From contig CM038044.1 in assembly GCA_021397845.1 (NCBI GenBank), positions 60,053,851-60,117,850 on the forward strand: 64,000 bases of DNA, given 5' to 3'. The notes under the pieces are model-generated. The model had not been told where the DNA came from, searched no databases, and worked only from the letters and a program-made list of their open reading frames with translations. The stretch is from Areca catechu (lineage: Eukaryota > Streptophyta > Magnoliopsida > Arecales > Arecaceae). Below are positions 10,394 to 21,677 of this stretch, in pieces; the stretch's first letter is position 1; the number at the start of each line of letters is the position of its first letter. Position numbers and translations under genes: made by a program.

Positions 10394-11942
10394 CTGAAAG
10401 GAAAATTGAGACCTAATCAATATATGAATTAATAAATTAAACCAAAAGACTTGGACTTTAGTCTAAAGGACCCTCCGACTAATTTTTCAGATTGGGAGCC
10501 TCTAACTCCAATCCGTGAAATCACCATTTCATAGTGGGTACTGAAATCCAATAGACCACGTATGAGCCTGGCTTTGGCCGGCTCATCCATACGCGCCTAA
10601 AGGTAGGTTCTCTAACCAATTGCTTCCCTAAGCAATTTCCAGTAATATGTTTTGCCCCACAGAACCCCCAATCGACCTTTGGGCCTCCTATTGTGGGTCT
10701 ATGGTTAGGTCCAATAATCAATATGACAAATCCAATGCTTCCAGCTAATGAATGACCAAGCCCAACTTTGGCTGGCCCACCTAATCATCGTTAAGATGGT
10801 TGCACTGAACCATCATCTATGGGAGAGTAATCCCAGTAACCGATGCACACCCATTCTTTGGAACTGTCGATGTACACCAAGCTAAAGGACTCATTACTAA
10901 CCTACTCAATGGGAGGCAAGACACCATCAACTCATTGACTAAGTCTTTTTCAGGACCTAATAATTTTAGAGGATTTTAATTAAATTATGACAGAAGAATA
11001 GAGAGAAGAACATTGATCAACCACCCACTGATCAAATCAATTTAAAGGAGGGTTGAATTCAATTCAACAAATTTGTCCAAGGGCACCTTAAGATCAGTCA
11101 AGCTGATCAACCTGGGTGACATGGGTTAACTCGAATTAATAAGCTTTTCTAATCAATTCTGGTTAATCACATTGGCCAGGTAGGTGAGATCATGGGTGAG
11201 TAACCATCATTAACCGTCTTTGCTAGACACCAACCAAGTTGGCCAAGAAAGAGGTAGCCTCATGCAACCATGATCAAAACTGCCAAACCTGCCTAGACAC
11301 CAATCGATTAACCAGACTTGATTAGACCAGCCTAAGGACTCGGACTTACCACAGAGCCACTAGTTAGATCCATTTAAGAAGAATGGATTAACCCATCTAA
11401 TTATTAGATAGATACTAAAGAGAAAGTCATTAATCAACATTTGATTAGTTCTCTTAAGTCCAATTCAACTATCCTTAGGTCTAACCCAATTAATGGACTC
11501 AATCAGACAGATAACCTAATAAACCCGGATGGCTTATTCAAATGATATTAGGTTTCATAAATCCTAATTAGCTTGTCATTTAATTAATCTTTCAATTCAT
11601 AATCGTTAGATTACAAGCCATCTTTTAATTAAAATATTTTTAATTAAATTCATGTAAAACTCTTTTTACATGTTTCATGCATCATATCTAGTTTCATCAT
11701 ATCAATATAATATTGCAATAAATATGCCAATGTATCAGGATTAAAACCTTTTTAATACCGTAGGTTTTCTTTAAGGATCCTTCTAAAAAGGCCAACATAG
11801 ACGAACCGTCTCGTGCCATACAAACTCAGGGATTTTAAACCTTGATTTTCTAGGAACATACGACCATGGTGAAGGTCTCAATTAGGTTCCTAAAAGTAAT
11901 CCCTAACATATGGAATCATGATATGCTACATAGGAACCTGTG
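10394..11942 (-). other. Untranslated leader of copia A
   Basis: This 1.5-kb stretch lies between the primer site and gag. No supported ORF is present on either strand. It is AT-rich toward 11600-11780. It corresponds to the 1.3-kb leader of copia B (14309-15584), sharing blocks such as the Lys/Ile-poor TTGACT-type direct repeats and the 'ggccaggtaggtgagatcatggg' block. Confidence 0.6.
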
Positions 11943-11954
11943 GCTCTGATACCA
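11943..11954 (-). other. Primer binding site of copia A
   Basis: The plus strand reads GCTCTGATACCA, which on the minus strand is TGGTATCAGAGC. This is complementary to the 3' end of plant initiator tRNA-Met, the usual primer for minus-strand synthesis. It sits one base inside the 5' LTR end and fixes the strand of the element. Confidence 0.9.
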
Positions 11955-11955
11955 T

Positions 11956-13662
11956 TGAATGAAAACCTGGTGCAGCATAAGCCTACCATAGGCATGCAAC
12001 ACTAGGGAGCAAGTATTACATAATTAAAATTTTTAAGCATGCAGTGGAAAGTACCTACTCATGCACAGGATCTAACATATCATGATGCATGTAACAAAAT
12101 ATACAGGCATGTATAGGCAATTGCAATAATATAAATCATATGAAAATGACTAGATCAAGGCATGCATGATAACCAAAATAAAATATACCTGACCGAAGTA
12201 GACTCCCTCAGTCTTCAGATCAGATCAGCAGCAACCAATTGAATTCTTTCAACAACAAAATAAGATCTGCAACAGCAAAATAAATAGGTCGATGCAACCT
12301 CTCGAGGTGTCCAAGCATCCACCCTCTAGAGTATCCACGTGCAGGGCTCTGGCTGATCTGACACCCGATGGATGCTAATCCTCAGAAAATCAATAAACTA
12401 GTCATGGCTATGTGGAGCAAGGAATATCAAATAATCCTCTTAGACGGTATTCTCCAAGACTACTAAACTCCATGAATAGCACACATTGGAAACTTAAAAT
12501 AGTGGAAGGATTTCACGGACGCCCCCTGCTTCTCACAATAGGCCAATGCTTTGTTCTTCTTAATTCCCTCATGGCCTTGAAACCCAGTATACAAATATAC
12601 TTAGAAAACCCATGAAGGCCAAAAGAAAACAAACAAAGAACTCTGTTCTTCTCTTCTCCCTTATGATGTTTCTTCTTCTCCTCCTGTTACTCCTCTCTTA
12701 CTTCTTTCTTACTTCTCTCTTGCATCTCCTGGTGTTCAACCATCATTCTATATTTATAGGCAAAGAAATCAATCCATGAAGGCAAGGGAAAATGCTTGGA
12801 AGAGCAGTCCAGATCGGTGAAAAAATATTTTTCCAAAGTGAAAAGGAATTCTTGCTGCTCTAATCCCATACCAGCGTGAAACAGGGATTGAGAGGGGAAG
12901 TGACGTGTGGGAGGAAACTGTGTGATCTCAAAATCAGATGGGAAAAGGCTGTTGATCGATGGAGAAGCTGGGAACCACACGGGCAAAATCAATGTGAAGA
13001 TTGTGAAGACGCATGAGAGAGTCCATGGTGAAACCAGATTTCCCAAGTATAAAAAAACTTCACTTGATCAAACCTCCTAAATCGAAGAGAACTGCTGCTG
13101 CTCTAATCTGATCTCCAAACAGCGACGTCCAAACTCCATATGGTTGTAATCCCATTTAAAATGGTGAAAACAGGGTAATCCATGAGAGGGAGTTTGTGAT
13201 AAGTGCATTGATCGTGAGAAGCAAACTCTTTTGCATTTGGGGCAGCCATACCGTGAGAACCGGGGAGGAGCCAAGTTGAACCAATCACCATGTAAACCAT
13301 TCCATGGGAGAAGAAAAACCATGAGAACCAAGGCTAAGAGTTAAACCAGTTCATCAAATATAAAACCCTGTTAAACAAGACCAAAAATCGGTTCTCAAAA
13401 ATCCTGGTCCATTCTTGGTCTACCAGGAACAATTCCTGGTTGACCGAAACCAATCTTGTTTAAAGGACCACTCAATATATCCTCTCTATATCAAAGTTAG
13501 TGCAGTCCCAAGGACTTCATCACATAAACATAGTTCTTTACAGGAAAATATAAAATGTGATGAGCTGCCAAAATAAAGTTTTATTAATTCATATACTAAT
13601 TACAATACTGAGCACAACCGCCTACAACCTAGGCGATTGGCTTTGGGACACTATTCCCAGCA
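11956..13662 (-). repeat. 5' LTR of copia A
   Basis: On the minus strand it runs TGCTGGGAATAGTGTCCC... (13662) to ...TTCATTCA (11956), 1707 bp. A TATA box in minus orientation (CTATAAATATAG) lies at 12748-12759. It has no supported gene; the ORF at 12687-13046 and similar ones are LTR sequence. The imperfect palindrome ACCAGGAACAATTCCTGGT is at 13422-13440. It abuts the gag of copia B at 13663, marking the insertion point. Confidence 0.88.
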
Positions 13663-14308
13663 GGACGACGCCCTCCCGAAAAATGTTCCACTAGATTCAC
13701 CACCCCTTTATTCAACTGGTGGTCTTTCTCAAAAGTCTGCAGCAACCCCAACAGACCATGGTAGTTAACTGTAGGCTTATTCATTCTATAATGATCGAGA
13801 AAGTCTAGATAAGATGAGGGGAGAGAAATCAAAATCGCATCTTTCCCAAGCTGTTCATGCAAGGGACAGCCGAGCTTTTCCAGGCGCTCAATCATCTCGA
13901 TCTTGTACAATACATGATCAGTGACCGAGGAACATCATGCATCTGCACATTGTAGATAGCACATGAGACCCTGTACCTCTCAACGTTGTCTAGTGTCTCG
14001 AAAGACTCCTTCAACTTTTAAAGGATTTCCTCCAGCTGGGCTTCCTCGAACTTGTGACTGAACTCGTCATTCATCACAGCCAACATGATGCATCGAACAG
14101 TGGTCCTGTCAGAGAGCCACTTCTAATAAGTGTCTCTGACCGAACCCCGAGTATTGGCAATAGGGATCTCAGGTGCCGGATCCGATATCACATATAGGAT
14201 CCGTTCGTGCTCCAGGATAATCCTGAGCCTTCGATACCAGCTATCGAAGTTGGGTCCATTGAGCTTCTCGTTGTCGAGAAGAGACTGGAGTGACAGGTTG
14301 GAAGACAT
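13663..14308 (-). pseudogene. 5' part of gag of copia B, cut by insertion of copia A
   Basis: It starts at ATG 14308 (SNLSLQSLLDNEKLNGPNFD, SWYRRLRIILEHERILYVIS) and runs through MLAVMNDEFSHKFEEAQLEE. After a frameshift near 13910 it continues as KLGCPLHEQLGKDAI and HYRMNKPTVNYHGLLGLLQT, homologous to the gag of copia A. It stops at 13663, where the LTR of A begins mid-codon; the rest of B lies left of A, outside the window. An in-frame TAA follows residue 61. Confidence 0.86.
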
Positions 14309-15584
14309 GAGAAGACATGGATCAAACTCCCACTGACCACATCAGCAATCAAGAAGGGTTACACATAACAAATGATCCATAGGCACCTAAATTCAGTCAA
14401 GACTAATTAACCTTGGGTGACAAGGATTAACACGAGTCAATGAGCTATCTAATCAATCCTGATTGACCACATTGGCCAGGTAAGCGAGATCATGGGTTGG
14501 GTTCCACAATTAACCATCTTGCCTAGACACCAACAGAGTTGGCCAGGTAAGAGGTAGTCCCAAAGAACCATGATCACAATGCCAAACTTACCTCGACACC
14601 AATCGGTTCATCAGACTCGATTAGATTAGCCTAAAGACTCAGGCTTTCCACTAAGCCATAAATTAGATCCATTTAGATTATGGACTAATTAATCTAACTA
14701 TTAGATATATCTAGAGAAGAAATCCTAACTCAACTTTTGATTAGATTAGTTCTCTAACTTATCCAATGAATCTAAACTTAGGTATAACCCAATCAAGGAC
14801 CTAATAGAAGCTAACCCATGACCCTTAAGGCTTATTGAAATGAGTTAAGGTCTTTGAATCACATTCCTAGAGAACTTAGTCAATCTTAATTCAAAATTAA
14901 GTTCAATGGCCTTAAATAAATTAAAACAATTTTAATTTATCATGTAAAATAATTTTACAACAAATTCAAAATTTAAATTCATTGTTTTTAGCATTTTTTG
15001 TAGCCAAGTATCGATACTTCAAGAGCAAGTGTCGACCCAAGGCTTGAGACAGGGAACAGAAAATAGAACAACATGTTTTTTGGCACGCCTCAAGTGTGAC
15101 ACTTCAGGCTCAAGTGTCGACACTTCAGGAACAAGTGTCAACACTCCAGCCTATCTCAGAACAAAAACAGAAACTAGATCTCAGGAAATTTTCCCATGAG
15201 CTGACACTTCAAGGCCTAGTGTCGACTCACAGCCAGAGACAACGAAAAAAAAGTGATTTCAAAACCGATGTTTCTTCAAACATACAAACAAAAATCGATC
15301 AAAATAATTTTTAGATCTTATCTAAAGTCGTTTTATGATCATGTCATTACATTAAAACATTTTTAACCTACAAATTACTTTCTTCTTATTTTCTTTTTCA
15401 TGAGCCAATCACAGTGGCACCCCTATAAGCCATATGAGATCCCATTGAATGGGAAGAGAGGGTCTTGCAGCCCTACTTCTCCCCTATGACCAGACGTCCT
15501 GGTGAAGCACTCAATCCAAGTACTTAAGAAGAAATGAGAAGTTATTAGCATGCTAGCATCATTATACTACAAAATGAATCTGTT
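14309..15584 (-). other. Untranslated leader of copia B with a GTGTCGACAC motif cluster
   Basis: There is no supported gene. At 15007-15230 at least six copies or near-copies of the palindromic AAGTGTCGACACTT occur (for example CAAGTGTCGACACTTC near 15113). The same motif is clustered in the LTRs of B and C. Read by chance on the plus strand, the repeats give a Leu/Gln-rich ORF at 15096-15314, which I do not regard as a gene. Confidence 0.6.
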
Positions 15585-15596
15585 GCCCTAATACCA
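15585..15596 (-). other. Degenerate primer binding site of copia B
   Basis: The plus strand reads GCCCTAATACCA, that is TGGTATTAGGGC on the minus strand, two changes from the initiator tRNA-Met site. It sits one base from the LTR end at 15598, at the same spacing as in copia A. Confidence 0.75.
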
Positions 15597-15597
15597 T

Positions 15598-17312
15598 TGA
15601 AGGTGAAATCACCTACACCTAACATACAATATGCAAGAAAAAATAGGGCAGAGAAAATGCATTTTAAAACTATTTTAAATCATGCACAGCGGAAGGCTCG
15701 GTAGATAGATCTAAACGATCTACTGATATGCCCGCAACAGGACCTAGCATAATAATGTAGCATGCATATAACATCAAAAACAACAAAAGAACATAAATAT
15801 AAAGGTCATACCTCTATACCTCTAAGAGTGCAGGAGAGAAGCAGTAAAGGTGAGAAGGAGGGTGCTCGAGCCGCACTCGTGTCTGGCCTCTACAGGATGT
15901 CCACACCTGGGCTCGACTCTGATCAACTCCCTTGGAGTGCTAGCTCTTCGGGATCCATGGGCTAAACTTCTTCTTCCAAGAAGACTGAAATGAGAGCAGG
16001 AACCCCTTCCCAAACCTCTTTCCCAATACCTAGCTTGATCGCTAGGTGGCTCACACCCAATCCCTAAACCTCTCACAAAGCCCTTCTTCTTCCTCTCTTT
16101 TCTTTATGTTGTGTTGTTCTTCTATTGTAACCCCCAAAAGCCACTACAAAGACCTCTATTTATAGGAGCTGCCATGAGAGGGAGAAGAAGGATGGTAGAG
16201 AGATGGAGGGAGAGAATGGGGGAGAGGATCAAGGCTATTCCAAATGGGTCTAACCCATTAAGGTAAGTATAACATTCATACCATAAAGCCTTGGAGCCAA
16301 AACTGGTTTGAATTCGAAATTCAAACCAGGTCAAATCATGCCCAAAAAGCTCTCACGAAAACCTCCCAGATTTCTGCTCATCACAGGAAGTGTCGACACT
16401 CAAAAATGGCCAAGTGTCGACACTTCACCAAGTGTCGACACCTATAAAATTCCAAGTGTCGACACTTGGAACAAAGTCAACCATATTGACTTTAGGTGAC
16501 AGTAAACAATTATCAATCGTCGATTAGCCCAAAAGATCATATAAAAATCCTTTATGGTGTGTGACCCCATAGGTTCGAACACTAAACCGATAGCACTGGA
16601 ACATTTTCAGTACCAGTCAAAGTCCTCATCTAGCAATGATACCTGATGTCCAGATAGGTCAAAGATGCAAAGCACCTCACAAGAACCTCTAGCATATGGT
16701 TACCGCATAATATATCCCTTTGACCTTATAATGCTCAGGATGACCTAGGGTTAGACTGCCAACCCAAATATTGTTTATCCAGATCATGTCTCAACCTCAC
16801 AAGTTCTGTGACTCCTCATAAGAACTACCCTGGCCAAGGTTTTGCTAAATTGAGACATAGTGAGTCATTCACTCCAAACTATTTGGAGAGGTCAATTCCA
16901 TCTTTATCCACCATCGCTCCAGAAGTACTTGACTGCACCCAAAAACCTTTCATCATTGATTAGAAATCCAGGTAGTCCGGTACCAAAGTAAAGTGAGTTG
17001 CTTGCAAGCTGCCATGATGATCTTAGGTCTGAGGTACACATATACCCATATCCCTTCGCGAGCAACCCTTTGGTAGAAGGGAGCTTCGCAGATGGTCACG
17101 TTCAGTAAAATGTCATACACTTCACTTGTATGTCACACCAATGTCTCCACATTCCTTGGTTAAGAGGACAACCAACAAATGTGATATACAACAACCTATA
17201 CTAGATACACCATCGTCCTATAACAAGGTATCATTTGGTTGTGAACCGGTTTAAGAACTACTTGATATATCCTCTCTATATCAAAACAAAGTAGTTCTAA
17301 AACCGGTTCACA
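15598..17312 (-). repeat. 5' LTR of copia B
   Basis: It is 1715 bp, reading TGTGAACCGG... to ...CACCTTCA on the minus strand. A TATA box in minus orientation (CTATAAATAG) lies at 16156-16165. Four GTGTCGACAC palindromes lie 220-315 bp upstream of it (16388-16470). The body matches LTR C (53290-54120), but the LTR starts about 190 bp sooner than in A and C, in an inverted repeat (17239-17313). There are no genes; the ORFs at 15822-16076 and 16122-16334 are LTR sequence. Confidence 0.83.
16388..16470. promoter_or_regulatory. Palindromic AAGTGTCGACACTT cluster in LTR B
   Basis: Four copies occur in 83 bp, the last being the perfect 20-bp palindrome TCCAAGTGTCGACACTTGGA (16451-16470). They lie in U3, upstream of the minus-strand TATA box, at nearly the same distance as the cluster in LTR C once the inserted element E is discounted. 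A role as a transcription-factor binding array is inferred, not shown. Confidence 0.6.
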
Positions 17313-17313
17313 A
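17239..17313. repeat. Inverted repeat (potential hairpin) at the start of LTR B
   Basis: The arms are 17239-17262 and 17290-17313, 24 bp with one mismatch (core GTGAACCGGTTT). The loop contains a second small inverted repeat, TGATATA/TATATCA. LTR C has the inner part (AGAACTAC/GTAGTTCT) but not the outer AACCGGTT arm on the right, so the outer arm looks like a newly made inverted copy. Confidence 0.8.
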
Positions 17314-18182
17314 TAGCAGCAACCTGACTAGGCACCTTCTTTATCCATATTCCTTCTTGTAGCTTGTAACCCAGTGAATTGAAGGAGTAAATGTCAAAGT
17401 GATGTAATGGCTTGCCTATTTCATTTATTAAGTCAACCCCAGCTTCTTCAAATAGTAGAGTAAAAACCATACCGTAGGGTAGACAGACTTTGACTTTTCT
17501 TACTACTTTAGTCATTTGAATTATCATTATATAGGAAAGATTGAGAGGCCTTTCTTCTATCAAATGTCCTATAAAGGTCATATCTTTCTCATTGACCCAA
17601 TCAAAGCGACCAGTCCTAGGAAGAAAAATCCTGTTGATCATATTATGAAGAAGCCTCATTTCTTTTGACAGTAAAGTAGCTTGTACATGCTGAACGTAGC
17701 TCACATCTTCTTTCTCCTAGATGAGCTTTAATATGTTTTCTTTGTCAGGTAAAACGAGCTCAGTGGCGTCATCCGTTGGCATTTGCAGTAAATTGCCCAA
17801 TTTCTCTTCATCCATGATTATTTCCTTTCTCTTGATAGTGGATTCCAAATGATGTTCTTTAATGACTACGTTTTCATAGAAAATCCATACCAGTGAAGGA
17901 TAGGTCATGATGTCCAAAGAAAAGAAGTGCTTCCAGCCTTGATTTTCTATCCATTTTCCAATCTTCATTTCCATCTCTTTTAGGAATGTAAAATCGATCC
18001 TTCTTTCGCAAGTGACAGGCTGGTTGGCCATTGAGGCACGCTATCCGGGAGGAGGAGTTTCTTCTTCTTGTTGCACAGGAGCAAATCTTTTCCTCTTTTC
18101 CCCTTTTTCTTTTGCATCTTTGCTGCGAGCACTTGATTCACCAATCCGAAGAACCTTCCTCGCAGATCTTTGAGAGGCCATT
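17313..18182 (-). pseudogene. Extra 3' ORF of copia D (resembles 'putative plant transposon protein' domain)
   Basis: The minus-strand frame starts ATG at 18182 (ASQRSARKVLRIGESSARS) with a Lys/Arg-rich N-terminus. After stops near 18042 and 17714 it continues as FLKEMEMKIGKWIENQGWKH, YPSLVWIFYENVVI, then LPYGMVFTLLFEEAGVDL. These resemble a domain widespread in plant genomes next to retroelements and annotated there as a putative plant transposon protein; I know of no demonstrated function. It lies downstream of copia RNase H, the place where SIRE-type elements carry an env-like ORF. It is cut at 17313 by copia B. Its belonging to D rather than to another insertion is inferred from orientation and position. 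Confidence 0.6.
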
Positions 18183-18665
18183 ACAGTGGGATTTAGGAAA
18201 TTTAGGCTCTAGGGAATGGTTTTTGGGAGTTTTGGTAAAGTTTCCGAGAGTGTAGAGTGAGTTCGAAGTAAAAGTAAGAAGAGTGAAGTACATGAAAAGA
18301 TAGTTCAGAACTACCTAAATAGCTATTTCTCGACTTTCGAGTAGGCTCGCCAAACCCTAGAAACATCCAAGTCAGCTTGACCAGAGCGAACTCAGAATAA
18401 TTAGAACACCGAGTCAACTAGACAAAGACCTGGTCGGCTCGATCAGAGCAATAGATAGAGAACTCAGACATTCAAGCTGGCTCGACTAGAGCAAATTTGC
18501 TTGAGTCGACTCGAATAGAAACTTTCCACATAAAGTAAAATTATTCATAAATTGAATTTAATACAATGAAATTTCAGGAAATGTTGTTCAATGATCATGA
18601 ATAAGTGTAGGAGGTTTTCTAGATATTTTTTTCTTAATCTTTGAAGGAAATTAGATTGTCTAAAT
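18183..18665 (-). other. Spacer between pol and the 3' ORF of copia D
   Basis: There is no gene. At 18320-18525 it holds several GAGTCGACTCG-like motifs (AGTCGACTCG at about 18512, GGTCGGCTCGATC at about 18433), the same motif family that fills the LTR of D at 26890-27420. Confidence 0.55.
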
Positions 18666-20640
18666 CTAGATAGGATCACAAAGCCCTAGTTCTCCTCTAA
18701 GAAATTCAAATCTATCCTGATTTAGTGGCTTAGTAAAGATGTTAGCTAATTGTTTTTCTATTGGGATAAATTCTAGTTCAATGTCACCATTTAAAATATG
18801 GTCTCTAATAAAATGGTGTCTAATCTCTATGTGCTTAGTCCTAGAATACTGAATAAGATTTTTGGTTAAATTTATAGCACTTGTGTTATCACACTTGATA
18901 GGAATTTTGCATTGTATAACACCAAAATCTTCTAGTTGTTGTTTAATCCATAACACTTGTGCACAACTCCCTGTAGCAACATATTCTGTCTCAGCAGTAG
19001 ATAGTGCTATCGAGTCTTGTTTCTTGCAGTGCCATGAGATTAGATTCAACCCTAGAAATTGGCATGTGCCACTAGTACTTTTTCTATTAACTTTACAACC
19101 AGCATAATCAGTATCAGAAAATTTGATTAAATTTAAAGATGATTATTTTGAAAACCAAAGACCTAGATTACTTGTACCTTTCAAATATCTCAATATTCTT
19201 TTAACAGCAAGCATGTGTGTTTCTTTAGGATTACATTGAAATATGGCACATACACATATACTATACAAGATATCCGGTCGACTTGCAGTTAAATATAATA
19301 AGGATCCGATCATACCTCTATATAGCTTTTGGTTAACATTGGATCTGTTTTCATCTTTGTCTAATTTGCAAGATGGGCTCATGGGTGTACTCATTTGTTT
19401 ACTCATCTCCATACCAAACTTCTTGATTATTTCTTTGGTGTATTTGGCTTGGTTGATGACGATCCCTTCTTTTGTTTGCTTTACTTAAAGTCTAAGAAAG
19501 TAACTAAGTTCAACCATTAGGCTCATTCCAAATTCTCCCTGCATTAACTTAGCAAATTCTTCACAAAAACTTTCATTAGTTGCACCAAAGATAATATCAT
19601 CCACATAAATTTGTACAACTAATATATCATTATTTTTCTTTTTAATAAAAAGAGTTTTATCAACATTTCCTCTTCAAAAATAATTTTCAATCAAGAATGT
19701 ACTAAGTCTATCATACCAGTCTCTAGGAGCTTGTTTCAAACCATATAAAGCTTTATTAAGTTGAAACACATGGTTTGGAAAAGCATGATTTTCAAAACCT
19801 GGTGGTTGTTCTACAAAAACTTGTTCAGTGATAAAACCATTTAAAAATATACTTTTCACATCTATTTGAAAAAGTTTGAGATTCATGAAGCAAGCAAATG
19901 CAAGAAGTAATCTAATGGCTTCTAGTCTTGCTACGGGTGCATAAGTTTCGTCAAAATCAATACCTTCTTCTTGACTATATATCCCTTAGCCACTAATCTA
20001 GCTTTGTTTCTAATGACATTTCATTATTCATCTAGTTTATTCTTATGTACCTATTTGGTTCCTATAATTGGGTGGTCTTTAGGTCTATCAACTAGTATCC
20101 AAACTTTATTTCTTTCAAACTGGTTCAATTCTTCATGCATGGCTAACATCCAGTTTAGGTCATTTTCTGCTTCTTCTAAAGTATGAGGCTCTATTTGTGA
20201 TACAAAGGCTAGGTAATCATGTGTAGTCCTATGTGCAGACCTAGTCCTAATGCCTTGAGAAGGATCATCAATGATTAATTCTTTAGGATCAGAAGTAGTG
20301 TACCTCCATTCAATTGGTAGATCGGGGTGATCCTTACATACCATTTCTTCTCCTTCTTCAATTGGTCTTTCTTGAATACTCATATTTTTCATTTCCTTTT
20401 GAATAGTACCTACATCATTGTCAATACACTCATCCTTTCTAGATGGTGAAGGGCTAGTTTCATCAAAGATAACATGCATTGACTCTTCAACAATAAGAGT
20501 CCTTTTATTAAAAACCCTATATGCTTTGTTATGTAGTGAATAACTAAGGAAAATAAATTCACCAAGTTTAGCATCAAATTTTCCTAGATTATCCTTACCA
20601 TTATTAAGCACAAACCATTTGCATCCAAACATATGAAAAT
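18666..20640 (-). pseudogene. RT and RNase H of copia D
   Basis: RT shows KLFQIDVKSIFLNGFI, QLNKALYGLKQAPRDWYDRL (about 19880-19680), a degraded YVDD region near 19600, then GSLLYLTASRPDILYSICVC (about 19320). RNase H reads SWHCKKQDSIALSTAETEYV, PIKCDNTSAINLTKN and SRTKHIEIRHHFIRDHI, and ends naturally at 18666. Upstream, 20632-20051 holds the integrase-RT linker (NKVWILVDRPKDHPIIGTK). There are several stops and frameshifts. Confidence 0.88.
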
Positions 20641-21677
20641 AATTGATGTTGGATTTTTTTTCATTCTAAAACTCATAGGGGGTTTTCTTTAAAATAGGAT
20701 GGATCAAAACACGGTTTAAAATATAACAAGCAGTGTTCACCGCTTCTACCCAAAAGAACCTTGGAAGATTACCTTCATACAACATTGTTCGAGCCATTTC
20801 TTCCAAAGTTGTATTTTTCCTCTCTACAACACCATTTTGTTATGGTGTTTTAGGAGTAGAGAAGTTGTGATCAATACCATTTTCAGTGCAATAATCATCA
20901 AAAAATTGATTTTTAAATTCAGTGCCATGATCACTCCTAATTGAAATTATTGAAAGATTTTTTTGATTTGAAACCTTTTTGTGAAATTTTCTAAACATTT
21001 TGAAAGTTTCATCTTTGTGAGCAATAAATAAAACCCATGTAAATCTGGAAAAATTATCTATAATCACAAGGGTATATTTCATACCTTCTAGGCTTGTGGT
21101 CCTAATTGGTCCAAATAAGTCCATGTAAAGTAGTTATAAAGGTCTAGATATTGAAATCATGTTTTTGGATTTAAAACTCTTCCTAGTTTGTTTACCCATT
21201 TGGCATGCATCACAGACATGATCAAAATCAACTTTAAACTTAGGCATGCCTCTAACAAGATTTTTGAAAATTAGCTTAGCAATAGTATGCATGCTAGCAT
21301 GACCTAATCTTCTATGCCATAATAAACAAGACTCCTTGGTCTTAGCATTCATTGCAACTAAACTAGAACTACTTGACATTGCAAGATCATTTAGATCTAC
21401 CACATAAATATTTCCAAGCTTATATCCAATGAATTTATTACTAGAATTAAGAGAGTTTGTTACTATACACATAGATGATTCAAAGATAACTTTAAAGCCT
21501 TTATCATGCAATTGACTAATACTCAATAAATTGTGCTTCAACTTATCTACTAGCAATATATTTTCAATGAAAGTACAGGGAATTAATTTAATCTTACTAA
21601 TTTCGATTATTTTTCCCTTGCAATTTCTCCAAAAGTAACCATACCTCCTTCTTTCATTTCCAGGGTGATGAACTGAT
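20640..21677 (-). pseudogene. Pre-integrase and integrase of copia D
   Basis: The pre-integrase segment (21715-21134) has LKHNLLSISQLHDKGFKVIF and ESCLLWHRRLGHASMHTIAK with the zinc-binding H-H, then HVCDACQMGKQTRKSF (C-C). The core has MDLFGPIRTTSLEGMKYTLV (first Asp), then RSDHGTEFKNQFFDDYCTEN (second Asp), ending near 20840. The catalytic Glu region is damaged. The start is cut by the solo LTR at 21677/21678. Confidence 0.87.

Larger units (their letters stand above)
6438..11955 (-). mobile_element. Ty1/copia element A, internal region
   Basis: The minus strand reads, from high to low coordinate: primer site, leader, gag, protease, integrase, RT, RNase H. Integrase before RT identifies Ty1/copia. 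A, B and C in this window share LTR ends and protein sequence and form one family. Many stops and a few frameshifts break the polyprotein. Confidence 0.92.
13663..17312 (-). mobile_element. Ty1/copia element B, right (5') part
   Basis: It contains the 5' LTR, a primer site, a 1.3-kb leader and the beginning of gag, all on the minus strand, of the same family as A and C. It is interrupted at 13663 by A. At 17312 it abuts an open reading frame of copia D whose codons are cut, so B inserted into D. Confidence 0.88.

Noticed and set aside
16308..16499. ORF with repeated SVDT units
   Set aside because: The repeat is the chance translation of the palindromic GTGTCGACAC motif cluster in LTR B.
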